NCBI GenBank assembly: GCA_963921935.1
Contig: OY998175.1
Span: forward strand, 156,300,809 to 156,364,808
Length of the DNA stretch: 64,000 nucleotides
Direction: 5' to 3'
DNA from: Galeruca laticollis
Lineage: Eukaryota > Arthropoda > Insecta > Coleoptera > Chrysomelidae
Of this stretch, positions 33,836 to 44,879 are shown one piece after another (the stretch's first letter is position 1; each line of letters starts with the position of its first letter). The notes under the pieces are model-generated. The model saw only the letters and a program-made list of their open reading frames with translations, ran no database searches and was not told where the DNA came from. A program made the position numbers and the translations under genes.

Positions 33836-35160
33836 TTATAATACAATATTAGTATCGTTCATCATACCAAATATTGAACTAAGCCAATGTAACTCAAAAT
33901 TCTGAGATATATTGCAGATGTCTGCCACTGAACAATAAGGTTTCTCAAGCAGAAACGCCGTTTTCAATCTCCGGAACCTATTAAATGTATTTGCCACTTT
34001 TAATTCTAAAGGTAGCTGATTGAATAGTTTTTTTGGCATTGAAGATGATGGAATTTTTTACCAGATCAGAGGTGGTTATTGTTAAGTAAATATCGAAGTT
34101 TTTTCTTCTGGTAGGATAACTAGGAACTGGTCTCTCAGTTAAATTGTGAAAGTGTTTGCGAACCAAACACACGGATTCCAAAATGAATAGAGCGGGAAGA
34201 GTTAAAATTTTGTAGTTTTTAATATAGAATTTGCAAAGCGTCCTACTACTTAAACCGTAAATGTAACGAATAGATCTTTTTGTAGTTTGACGATAGATGG
34301 GAAGAGGTGCAAACACAAGACCCCCAGAAAGGCAAACCATAGCGAAGGTGCGATTCGAACAAATAGTAAGTTATTAAAGCTGTATAAGAATGAAGCTGTT
34401 TAGACACATACTTAATGGCAAAACAAGCAGAGGATAATTTTTTCGCTAAAGTGTCTACATGTACAGACCACTTAAGAGCACCGTCAATATGGAGACCAAT
34501 AAACTTAATCGAATTTGAAGATCTTATTGAGTCATTGTTAAGTTTGAGAGGCTACAAAACTCCTTTGTCAGATGAGATCTTTGCCTATGGTAGAATGTGC
34601 GTATATCTGAACTACTCCAGGTTACACTAGTGTGATCAGCAAATAATGTGAAATTACCAATAATTCGTAAGTCTGAGACATCGTTAATGTATACCTAAAA
34701 AATAATGGTACCAAAAACTGAACCCTGGGGTACACCACTGCTAACTGGTGAATTTTTCGAAACTTTACCATTTGCTCGTACCAGTTGTTTTGTACATTTT
34801 AGGTAATATTCAAACCATTTTAAAGGAATACCACGGATGCTATAATATTCTACTTTGTTCATCAAAATTTCATGATCAACACAATCGAAGGTCTCCGCGA
34901 AGTGACGAAAAACCGAAGCCGTGAAAAGTTTGTTATTAAGTGAGGTATATATTTCATTAAGAACAGAAAACATTGCGTCATTAGTACATTTATTAGGTAG
35001 GAAACCTAATTGTTGGAATTGCAAGATTTTATGTTTGAAAAGAAAAGACAATAGACGGTTTTTCACTAGTCTTTCGATTATCTTCTATAAGATTGGTAAT
35101 AAGGCAATAGGACGATAGTTACTAGTATTATGTTTCTCGCCACCCTTGTGGAGGGGAACA
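33836..35160 (-). pseudogene. CR1-like LINE ORF2: reverse transcriptase
   Basis: Motifs on the minus strand are NYRPIALLPILYKIIERLV, LGFLPNKCTNDAMF, ETFDCVDHEILMNKVEYY, SSGVPQGSVFGTIIF and, at 34631-34644, LFADHTS instead of FADD. The second catalytic Asp is lost. The C-terminal part has RSIRYIYGLSSRTLCKFYIK and MPKKLFNQLPLELKVANTF. Frameshifts and stops separate the pieces, so it is inactive. Confidence 0.87.
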
Positions 35161-35659
35161 ATTGTAGCTGTTCTTAGACAGTTACGAAAGAGACTTTTTC
35201 AAAGGATTAATTGATTAGAGAACATAAAACGTAAATCACCGCATCTGGAATATTTAAAAATAACTTAGCTGATAACCCATCAATGCCACGGGAAGTTTTG
35301 TTTTGAATGCTGAGTACGGTTTGCACTAGCTCAAATTTATCTACTGGTCTGAGGAAGAAATTATTAGTAATTATTTTAGAAGGAACCAGGAAAGTAAGAG
35401 CATCACGACTTGAAGATATTTTAGAGCTTATATCCTTACTAACGTTTACGAAATAATTGTTAAGTTCGTCTGTGTCGAGGTCAATAAAGTTTGAGGAACG
35501 AGTTTTATTTCTTAAATCATTGATAACAGACCAAGTTTCTCTCGAGGAATTTTTAGCTCTAGAAATTCTACTGTTATAATAATTTTGTTTATTAATTAAT
35601 AGTTCTCAGGTACAAAATTTGATAGTTATTGATATAATTGAGGATTGTTTGTGAAATTT

Positions 35660-36600
35660 TTAATGTACATATCTCATATTCTTAGATGAAGTACGTGTTC
35701 CTTTAGTAGACCATGATTTGTGATGTCTAGTTTTACAAGAGCGAAGAGGATATGATGTATTGAAGCACCTGATAAATTTATTAAGAAAATCCAATAATTT
35801 AGGGTCAATTTCTCGAGAAAGAACAGTCCAATCATTTGCTAAACATAAGTTATGAAATTTGGTGAAATTTTGTTGAGAGAAAATCCTCACCAACTTAGTG
35901 TTTTTCTTAAGAGATTTACTAGGTAATACAAATTTGGCGAAAACTGCTTCATGGTCGGAGTGACCTGAGTTAATTACTGAGTGATTCACATCATGGGGTA
36001 GAAAGTCAGAAACTATGTAATATAATATTGAAGAAGTTGTTTTAGTAGTTCGAGTTGGTGTATCTACGTGCATATTTTGATTAATTGACTCAAAAATATT
36101 TACCAAAGTCCTTTGAGTGGCACAATCATTAGTAAAGTCAATATTAAAACCACCGTATAAAACTTTCTTGCTCTTAATAGGCAGAGCGTCAAGTAAATTT
36201 AGAAAGTTCTCAAAAAAAAGAATTAAAATTTGATTGAGGTCGTCTGTAAATACAAATTATATATAAATCGATATTTTTGTTGTAAATAATGGAAAATTCA
36301 AAAGTATTTTCTACTTGTAGAAAATCATATTTTAATACAGCCAGAAGATAAAATAGGGTTCCACCGTGAGTTGAATTACTCCTGTCATATCTGCTAATAA
36401 CTCGATATTTTTCAATAAAAACAGGTTCACTTGCTTGTAGTCAGTGTTCAGTAATTGTAACTATCTGCGGGAACCCCAATTGCTCCCAAAACAAATACAA
36501 CTTGTCCATTTCTTGCATATTCATTGAATAATAATTAGGTCCACTCTTAATTTACTGTCTTTAAAACTAAGTGAGGATTCTAGTTCCTCTGGACACGTCC
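35660..36600 (-). pseudogene. CR1-like LINE ORF2: apurinic endonuclease
   Basis: The N-terminal part reads YYSMNMQEMDKLYLFWEQLG and IVTITEH followed by a TGA where Trp is expected. The middle reads KKVLYGGFNIDFTND, a relic of G-D-F-N-I-D. The C-terminal open part (36106-35660) gives HVDTPTRTTKTTSSILYYIV and NSGHSDHEAVFAKF (catalytic SDH intact). A coding disruption near 36250 separates the halves. Confidence 0.82.
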
Positions 36601-36606
36601 TATCAA

Positions 36607-36933
36607 CTAAAAATGTTTTTTAAAAGAATCGGCAGTAAAGTAGCGGCTATTACACTCTCTAATTTTTTGTTGGTGAATTCTCCGTTCCGATGTGATGTAA
36701 GTTCTGTAGGTGGATAGATCTTCATCCATTTCAACTGAGCTTATGCCATAAAAATCATGAAAGTTATTATAAATTGCCCTTAATGCTATGGGATCAATGG
36801 GCAGACCCGCGGATGCTAAAAGATCCTCTACACTTATGGAAGTATAACCTTCAAAACATACAGACGATGGTTTGTCATGTAGATAGGCGAGGCACATTGT
36901 GTGAATCTTTTGTAAACTGAAACGATTTATCAC
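36607..36933 (-). CDS. Unrecognised open frame between LINE ORF1 and ORF2
   Basis: 108 codons open on the minus strand, with no stop for about 330 bp in an otherwise decayed LINE. The protein contains FEGYTSISVEDLLASAGLP and SSVEMDEDLSTYRTYITSER. No motif was recognised. It could be the ORF1 C-terminus, an extra LINE ORF or a captured host fragment. Confidence 0.35.
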   Translation of the reverse strand: MINRFSLQKIHTMCLAYLHDKPSSVCFEGYTSISVEDLLASAGLPIDPIALRAIYNNFHDFYGISSVEMDEDLSTYRTYITSERRIHQQKIRECNSRYFTADSFKKHF

Positions 36934-37069
36934 ACGAAAAGCTGTTTGATTTACATACGCCTATAGCATGCTTGTTAGAAGTGATGGCTATTACTACGGG
37001 ACGAGAAAGTTCAGAACTTTTACTGACAGGCCTAATTACTTGACTTACTTTCACAGGCTGAAGAAATCC

Positions 37070-38025
37070 ATCGTCGGAGGTGGCGAGGATGGTTGGGACA
37101 ACGAAGATTCAACGGACCATAGTAATGAAACTCCAGGTGGCCATACATCATCGTTAAACAATTTGCAAGCAGAGATTAGTGTTAGGAAACCAATTTTAAA
37201 TGTTGATGTTTTTAATTCATCGCTTTATTTGGTTAAGGGAAAGCAACGAATGAACTCAGGAAAACGCAGCTTTTCTTTAACATGATGTACAATATGATTT
37301 GTGGTGAAGCCTGTAGGGAGGTTGTTGACTATTACATAATGCCACCTTTGATTACGGCTAGGGGATAAGTTGTTCGAAACTTCTGGAATACTGGCTACCT
37401 CAGGAGATGTTTCAGTTTGTGTAGAGGATGATGTAATAGAGTAGGGATCATTGTTATTAATTTGGGTGTTCATCTCTTTCACTAAACTGGATATATGAGT
37501 TAAATCAATTTTCAAAGTATGCAAAGTTTCTTTTATCTCCAGGGATGAAGAATCATGGATATTAATTCTCGTTGTTTCTCCGGAATCGTTGAAAAGCATT
37601 GAAGATATATTGAAGAGAGAAGATGTTAACAAATCTCGCTTAAAGACAGTAAACATGTCGGATATTTCATTGATATCGTCTATCATCTTTTCTATAAGAT
37701 TCCATTTACAATCATTCTATAATAACATATTGTATATCTCAGTAATAGTTGGTACGCTGTTGGCTAACTGATTTATACGATCTGCTAGCAAGTTAAATAT
37801 TTCATGGGGAATCTGATTCTTTGTTAAATTAGAAACTTCATCATTGAGGTATGTCAAATTAGGAGAATCGCAGAGTATACAAAGAGCGCAGGTCGTTGAA
37901 CTGCTGGGAAAGTAGAATTTTTGTAGTAGCTTTATTAAGTCCTGTGCTGCCATACAAAAAAAGCGTCGACATTCATCCTTTTCTAAAAATTCCTCACCGC
38001 ATTTGTCACATTTGTACCCGGCCAT
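37070..38025 (-). pseudogene. CR1-like LINE ORF1 with N-terminal zinc finger
   Basis: Start ATG at 38025. It begins MAGYKCDKCGEEFLEKDECR, the first half of the PHD-like finger common in ORF1 of insect CR1-type LINEs. The second half is rearranged, since only scattered Cys follow. The middle (37686-37225) is coiled-coil-like then RWHYVIVNNLPTGFTTNHI, resembling the nucleic-acid-binding domain. FKIGF and NDDVWPPGV near 37140 complete the expected ORF1 C-terminal signature. Frame breaks occur near 37700 and 37225. Confidence 0.72.
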
Positions 38026-38205
38026 ATCTAGATCAATGTTACTGTTGATACTAAACAAGAACGAACTTATGCTAGTTAACAGTAACAAAAATAGCGAAAA
38101 TCAGAACAAACAACAAACACACGTATTGAGTGATAGTCGGATTGCGAAAATTATTACAAAACAAACACAACCGATTGATACGACAGTCAAACTAGAACTA
38201 CGAGC

Positions 38206-38855
38206 TTTGGCCTTTGGCCAGTAGTTTAACCGTAGAATGGCATTAAAAATTGGAGTGATGAGCTTAACTCCTATCACTGGTAATTTTGTTATGATCATAA
38301 TAGTTATTTGGTCCAGTCCAGGAGCTATTTCAGTATTTAAGTATTGAATTTCTTGTTCAAGTTCGTTTTTGGTTAGTAACTTGATTGTTGATATATTCGC
38401 TGGAATGTTATTTACGTCTCTTTCTATTTCAATATCTTGAGCGTCGTTGTTGGGAGTAAGTACTTGGACTAGATGCTCGGCAAATACCATTCTTCTTCCT
38501 CATCGGTTCTTGCCCCCTGTAGAGTTGCTCTCCGTTCGTTTCTGATTGGAGGTATCTGGGTTTTGGGTTTTTAGGATCTCTTTATTGGTTTCCATATTGA
38601 GTTGTTACACAGATTTAGATTAGTTATATAGTATGTAAACTATACTCCTTGTGCTTGTGCCTCTTTGTGCTTAGATTTTAGTTGATTGCTTAGTCTGTTT
38701 AGTATGGTTCTATCTGGTGGAGTATGGGTTCCGTGTTATTTTGCTCTCGCTTTCCTTTTTTGAGCTACTAACTCTTTAATTTCAGCTGGGAAGTTTGTTA
38801 CCTGTATTAGTTGTAGGCGTGGCATTTTGTGCGGCCTCTGTGAGTGATATCAAAT
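38206..38855 (-). pseudogene. Jockey-like LINE ORF2: linker upstream of RT
   Basis: Reads FPAEIKELVAQKRKARAK, a relic of DRTILNRL, NSIWKPIK, FAEHLVQVLTPNND, APGLDQITIMIITKLPV and IFNAILRLNYWPK. It matches the segment just before the RT fingers of jockey ORF2 and continues at 33712. One TAA follows RKARAK, and a frame break lies near 38490. The element's upstream end is lost near 38855. Confidence 0.82.
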
Positions 38856-39129
38856 CTTGAAATAATAATACTTATTTCGAATAAGAAAATGGGGCGACAA
38901 AATTTTAGTTACACGCGGGCGCTCTAAGTTTAATCAGCGCGCCCGCCAAAGAAGACAGAAAAATAATTTTCGACAATATATTACAAAATAGTGTTTTATA
39001 TGGAGCATAACAATGGGCAATGACAACGACAATCAGAAACAAAAGAAACCGTTGTAACTAGACTATTTTAGCAGATGTTTAAAACTCAAAAGAAACGCGG
39101 GAATGAAAACAAAAGAATTATGGAAATGA

Positions 39130-39420
39130 ATCGATGTTAATTGCTCTATGACAAGGATGCTAGAAAATAGGGCATTAACATCGTATAATCACGTCCAGAG
39201 GATGCCGGAATACAGGTAGTCAAAAATAGTATTAAAGTAGGAGCCACCGGGAATGAGAAGAAGAGGAAGACCAGCTCTAAGATGAGAAACCAACATCAAG
39301 CGATTGTAGATAAAAATCTAGGAGAAGGAGATTGGAATGTAAGCGAATTGTGGAGGGAAAAAACGGCGAATTCATGATGCGAAAATTCCGAAGAAGAAGC
39401 AATTATCTATCGCGAATATA
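39130..39420 (+). pseudogene. RTE-like LINE C-terminus relic
   Basis: Contains the C-terminal signature HVQRMPEYR, WEPPGMRRRGRPALR and ETNIKRL. This resembles the 'W-x-G-H-V-x-R-M ... G-x-R-x-R-G-R-P' block at the end of RTE-type ORF2. Stops are frequent. Confidence 0.7.
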
Positions 39421-39499
39421 TATAGAATGTATTAAAAATAAACTCGAGCAGAAGCCGAAGAACATGTAGTATTTGATGCGAAAAGTTAAATATAGATGA

Positions 39500-40000
39500 C
39501 CTATTTTCAATCACACGGATAATTGACAAGAAAATAGCTAGAAACCAAGAACTTAACCTGCTGTAGGTTAACCTGAAATAAGTTTACAACAGTGAACCAT
39601 TTGGAAAATTATTGGCAGCGTCGGAAATAACAAATATTATTGCTTCCTTTATAAAAGCAAACATCCTAACAACAGAAGTCAACGTAGAAAGTAGTCTCAC
39701 AAGGATTCTATATCATCCGAGGCATGCTTTTTGGCGCCTACGTTCTTCAAAATATATCTAGCACACTAGAAATGAAAATGTGAAAACATGGTTATTATAT
39801 TGGTCGGCAAAATTTATACTTTATGTTTTGATGACGATCAGATTATTCCGGCAGAGGACTACGGTGATTTAAAATACTTGACAAAGAAGCTGACGAAAAA
39901 ATATAAACTATTTTTCAAAATTCAAGTTCTTGGGAATCTATCTTAAGAATAATGGTACATTGAACAAATCAATTCCCAAAAAATTAACATGGGTAGACCC
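39500..40000 (+). pseudogene. RTE-like reverse transcriptase relic
   Basis: Reads VNLK, NSEPFGKLLAASEITNII (relic of the V-D-L-x-K-A-Y-D block), then CFDDDQIIPAEDYGDLKYL where FADDQ is expected, then KLTKKYKLFFKIQ. The catalytic pair is partly kept (D-D). Other frames are broken. It follows the C-terminal relic of a different copy, so at least two RTE fragments are adjacent. Confidence 0.72.
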
Positions 40001-40429
40001 AAAATTTCGATCGTAGTAGTGAGGAAAACTGATAAATCAAATAAATAATTGGAAATATTTTTTAGAAACTCTTGCTCATAGTATTTACTTGTACCAATTA
40101 CAGCAATAAAGCAATTAGACAGAAACACCAAACGTTGTTCATCATATATTCATTAAATGCAGTCATATCAGTTTAAAAGGTAGATCTCTTACAATGGAAA
40201 TAGCAGGGACGTTATTCAAATCACTAATTAATTTTGTGAATAATGGAAGAAATTATTTCAAAAAGTACTATATCATCGCTAAAGATAAATTTCCAGATAG
40301 TGACCTCAAATAGAAAACGCGACGTAAAACTGAGCAGGGTTCGGGATTCAAGATTTTTGATGGGCCAGCTGAAGAGGCCCAATTTATTGGCAAATAAGAA
40401 TTTAAAATCGAATTTTTTTCCATTTCTGG

Positions 40430-41100
40430 ATTCCTAATAACTTAACCGGCGATTTGCTGCCTATGACAGCATTTTCAATCGGCTTGGTTTCCCAACAATT
40501 TTAAAAACATGCATTTGTACCTTAGTTGTTCAATATTTGTAGACAATTACAGTCCTGATGTAAATGGAAAAGGATTAGAGCTGGAATGCGTTCATTTGGC
40601 ACAATATTTAAATGCAGACGAAATATAGAAAACCCAGGAAATCAGTTTATTGGACCTACACAATATTTTAATAACTAACAAATTAGTGAATACATTTCCT
40701 AATGAGCTAACTGCAGTGGAGAGCGTTAGCGTTCATTTTCTAAATTGGCCAGAATCAAAAACGAACTAATTAGTACTATGCTGCAAGAGAGACTGAACAG
40801 TCTATATCGGTAATGTGTATAGAAAATGAGATACTAACAGGTATAAATTTTGATGATATAATAGATAATTGGGCATACCTAAGATCAAGAAAACAATCAT
40901 TTATATATCGCGGTTTATTTAGTTGTTAATCTTAATGTTTTGGGATGAAGTTTTATTTTAAAACAAATATTTTGACGACTTTATGTAAAATAAATATATA
41001 GACTAATTGTGAATAATAATTTTGAGGGGTTTTATTTTTGGAGGGGCCCCATTTCCGCCTTGGGAGCAGGGTCCCAAACATATGAAAGACGGCACTATAG
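40430..41100 (+). pseudogene. Second hAT (ZMYM1-type) relic with 3' terminus
   Basis: Frames contain VDNYSPDVNGKGLELECVHL, SLLDLHNILITNKLVNTFPN, FSKLARIKNELISTMLQERL and LSVMCIENEILTGINFDDII, the hAT C-terminal dimerisation domain. The A-S-A-E-R-S block before it is decayed. A possible terminus lies at 41038-41100 (GGGGCCCCATTTCCGCC, GAAAGACGGCACTATAG). Closely related to 30936-32250. Confidence 0.82.
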
Positions 41101-41559
41101 ATCCTACCCACAAACATTGCCTAGAAAAGAAATCCTTACAATTTCAAACTGAATAAATGTTATAATGAACTTGCAGCACATACGTGAACTTTGGAAAATC
41201 GCGGAAGCGGTTATGATTTCAAAGTTTTTGAAACTGTATATGTTATTCAAATCTGTAGATCTATATCTCTATTATCAATAATTGTTTAGAAAAATCTCGG
41301 TAATTAGAGGATAAACTATTAATTCATTTTATACTTGAAACTAAACGTTTCTAAATAATTTCACAATATAATGAGAAAATGGCAACCTGATGTTTAATAA
41401 TTATTTTTGGCCAAGAAGTGACCAACTAAACAAAAAGGTCAAGACAGGAAGTAGGCGAAATAAAAATAACCTATAGATCGTAGGGATCTATAGGAAAATT
41501 GAGGAACATTCCAACAAACATGAATGTCTAGAAATGTTTAATACAGTAAGATATATTTC

Positions 41560-42990
41560 TGAAGAACTCAAACTTCCCACCCAAAGAACAAGAAATGAGA
41601 GGGGAAGAAATTATTACTAACGTCAACGGTACAGCAGAGCATTGAAAAGAATATACTGCGAAAAATTATAGAAAAGTAATTTAGAAAAACTTTAAGAAGA
41701 AATAAATACTGCTCAAGAGCCTGCTATACTAAGATCAGAAGTCGAAAATACTATAAAACTTCTCCGAAACAAAAAATCAGCAGGTGCCGATCAAATAACG
41801 GCACAGGTCTTGAAGTATCTGGGCGAGGAGCAAATAGAAGTGTTTCATACAATCTGTTACCTTATACGAAAACAGGACAGAACAGTGGCCTCAAGATTGG
41901 GAAGAGTCCCTGTTTATTCCAATATTCAAAAAAAGTTCGTTTTTTTGCCAGGAAAATAAACTACAGAACAGATAGTAAACACCAGGCAGCTTATCGAAAA
42001 GGCTAGACAATTCAATATCCCACTATATCTCTAGTTTGTAGATAATCAAAAAGCATTTGATAAAGTAAGCTGGAGCATAATGGAACGCCAAAACACCTGG
42101 TTCAACTGGTGCGTTACCTCTACTAGAAAAACAGCGCGAAAGTCAGAATCGACGGGAATTACTCGAAGAGCTTCAGAACGACCGCAGGACTTAGACAAAG
42201 CTGCATTCTTTCACCTACCTCGAATAACGATTATAGCGAATACGTCTTGAAAGAGATTCTAGATGGGTGGCAAGGCGGCATATCAATTGGTGGAAGACCG
42301 ATCAGCAACTTCCGTTACGCCGACGATACACTGATCATTGCGTCAACTATACCAGAAATAACAGAAATGATGACCAGACTGTCTGTTATTATCAAAAAAT
42401 ATGACTTGAAAATGAATAAATCGAAAATGAGAATCAGGATAGTTAATAGACAAGACAACAATTCTTCACAATTACAAATACTGGGAAATGTGAAAGCGAA
42501 CTACGCCGTCATCTAATTACGCCAAGATCAGCGACTAACAAGCTTAATAAAATATGGAAAGACAAATATATCCCCATGGCAATTAAACTCCGTCTGGTTG
42601 ATGTTTTTATCTTCCCTACTGTACCGTACACAGTGGAAATATGGACTTTAAACAAGGCAGAGAAAAACCGAATAGAGGCTTTCGAATGATGGATTTATAG
42701 ACGACTCTTACGAGTATCGTGGACAGAACACCGAACCAACGTATCTGTATTACAAGAAAGTCGTCCACGTACAAGGCTGCTAACCAGAATAAACCGAATA
42801 TATCTGCAGTACCTTGGACATATGGCTAGAAGATCAGGAAGAATGGAACGACTAATCATGGAAGGGAAAGTAGAAGGCAAACGCCTAAATCTCCAACTAG
42901 ATGGATAGACCAAACAAAACTGAATCAAATATAAACGGTGTCACTACATCCTTTGAAGGATAACGAAAAGAGGAGTAGGAGGTAGAAATC
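41560..42990 (+). pseudogene. LINE reverse transcriptase relic (RTE-like)
   Basis: EVENTIKLLRNKKSAGADQI (N-K-x-x-G-x-D), a relic of DNQKAFDKVSW, then an open segment 42247-42516 with NFRYADDTLIIAST (catalytic pair intact) and LKMNKSKMRI. Downstream are VFIFPTVPYTVEIWTLNKAE and RRLLRVSWTEHRTNVSVLQE, then LGHMARRSGRMERLIMEGKV, the usual C-terminus of this LINE group. Multiple frameshifts. The 5' half of the RT is heavily damaged. Confidence 0.82.
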
Positions 42991-43029
42991 TTGTGATTGA
43001 CTTAATATATATGAATAGAAAAAAGAAGA

Positions 43030-44420
43030 TATATAACAAATATTAAAGCTTAGCTATTATTAGCTCTATGGGGATATCCTGGATATTTTTTTTCCAATTT
43101 AAGATGTGAATGTGCAATGCTTATAGGAAACTATAGAAAACAGTTTGATAGTGGATAAGTCCCTAAATTTATTGTTCATTAACGACTTTATATTGTGGGT
43201 CTCTTCAGTGTCTTCTAATTTGTTATTTCTCAAGGAAATCTAGTTCTTGTTTCTGATCATATATATGTAGTACTTCCACTTCTGTGTTAGATGATAATGA
43301 ATATTTGGAGTCAAGTAAATACTTTGCATAATAGGATTTCAATGATTGTTTTAACCTGTATTCTCGTAAATGTTCATTGTGTCTGATTTAAATCTTTCGA
43401 ATAGCATAACATTCTGTACATTGAAATTTATATAACAGACTCCTTGGGGGGATATTTTTGTTTCTACATTCAACAATTTTGAAATCACATTACGTTTTGT
43501 TCACAACGAAATTGTTGTATTCGTTACTCAAAATACAATATTTCAAATATTATTAGAAACATTACCAACATATGTAATAGTGTTGTAATTTTTTATTCCT
43601 TTAGTTTCTTTAGGATTTATTAGTTGGAAATATTAGTATTTTCCTACTTTTTTTCATAAAGTAATTTATTTATTATATGCAATGGATAACCGTTGGATAT
43701 GGCTATTTGTTAAATTGTATTAATTTCTGAATCAAAATTATATTTGTTCATAGGAACTGACAATGCTCTGTGCCTTTGAATTGTGTGCTGCTAATTTATG
43801 TGACATGAGATTATTGTAATTAAATGGTATAGTCACATGAATGTTTGTTGATTTTCTGTGAATTGAATAATCAAGTACATTATTAACTCTTTGAGTTTTT
43901 AAATTGAGTTATTTTCTTCAACTTCTAATGTAAATTTAATTCTTGGTTGAGTATTTTCTACAACTTCTAGTTTTTGGGTGTAAATTAATAATACTTATGA
44001 AATACATATCAAATTGTTGTTCGCTATCTACAAAACAAGCTAATATTATGTCATCTGCATATCTATACCAAAATAAAATATGTTTTGAAACAGATTCAAA
44101 CATTTGTCAATCCAAACTGTTTGTAAAAATTGGTGATATAAGGCTTTCCATTGGTAAACCTTCATTTTGAATATATACCTTATTGTCAAAAGTGAACTAA
44201 ATCTTATTACTACATACATCAAATAAACTAAGTAAATCTGGTATCATTCCTGGCTTAATATTTTCATATTCTAGTTATTTTCTCACAAGTGTGATGTATT
44301 CTTCTGGAGGAATTTTCGAGCATATATTGGTAACATCAATTGAAATGATTTTAGAGTTACCTAGTAAAATGTATATATTTAATTGTTTGATTAGATTTTT
44401 TAACAATATCTCATTATATA
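43030..44420 (-). pseudogene. Old Penelope-like element ORF, decayed
   Basis: Minus-strand sequence aligns collinearly by eye with the Penelope copy at 19757-21418. It begins with TATTGTGGGTCTCTTCAGTG (compare TATTGTGGGTTTCTTAAATG) and includes the region opposite the YVDD motif (ATGTCATCTGCATATCTATA at 44049) and the GLPMGSP region (CCATTGGTAAACCTTCATTT at 44149). Stops and indels are frequent. Much older than the 19-22 kb pair. Confidence 0.88.
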
Positions 44421-44530
44421 GGTAGTGGAATTATTTAGATAGAAACAATTAGTGATATTTATAACGATAACGTTAGTATATTCCACAATGTAAGGGTGGA
44501 TACAGTGAATTTAATCAATTCATTTAGGTA
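44405..44530 (+). mobile_element. Penelope terminus relic, inverted relative to the adjacent ORF
   Basis: Resembles 22740-22830: TATTCCACAATGTAAGGGTG here, TATTCCACGAAGTAAGGGTC there, with GTGGAATTATTTAG before it. It sits just upstream of the minus-strand Penelope ORF in opposite orientation, the same head-to-head arrangement as at 19757-22835. Confidence 0.65.
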
Positions 44531-44579
44531 TATTAATTCAGTTTTCATAGCAGCATTCATTCAACAGTAAATAAAGTTC

Positions 44580-44870
44580 ATATATTAACGAATATCATAA
44601 AGAATGCTATAGAAGACGCAGAAATCTGCTTGGTTATATTTATGCATATTCCTCAAATCTTGGACGAAGTGCAACATAAAGCTTTATTAATCAAAATGAA
44701 GATATACCTGCCAAAACTGTATAAACAACTGATAAAGTCGGCAGACGATAACAATAACACTGAGCTATGTACCTACCTTAGCTGACAGGGTAACCCTGAA
44801 AGTGAAAAATATATTTGAACAAAGAAGAGCAACCTTACAAAATACAAAGGATCAGATCGTATGAACCAAT
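44580..44870 (+). pseudogene. Jockey-like reverse transcriptase fragment
   Basis: IIKNAIEDAEICLVIFMHIP followed by QILDEVQHKALLIKMKIYLP corresponds to the jockey block normally reading A-I-F-L-D-I-x-Q-A-F-D-x-V-W-H. The catalytic Asp is replaced (MHIPQIL). The remainder is lost. Confidence 0.65.
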
Positions 44871-44879
44871 AATTCAAAA

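Larger units (their letters stand above)
33736..38205 (-). mobile_element. Second CR1-like LINE, inserted in the Jockey-like LINE
   Basis: On the minus strand the order is ORF1 (about 38025 to 37070), an unrecognised frame (36933-36607), endonuclease (36600-35660), RT (35160-34400) and C-terminus (to 33836), with the 3' end near 33736. Jockey protein breaks off at ILRLNYWPK (38215) and resumes with KTAEMILIT (33712). I could not define a clean target duplication. Confidence 0.85.
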
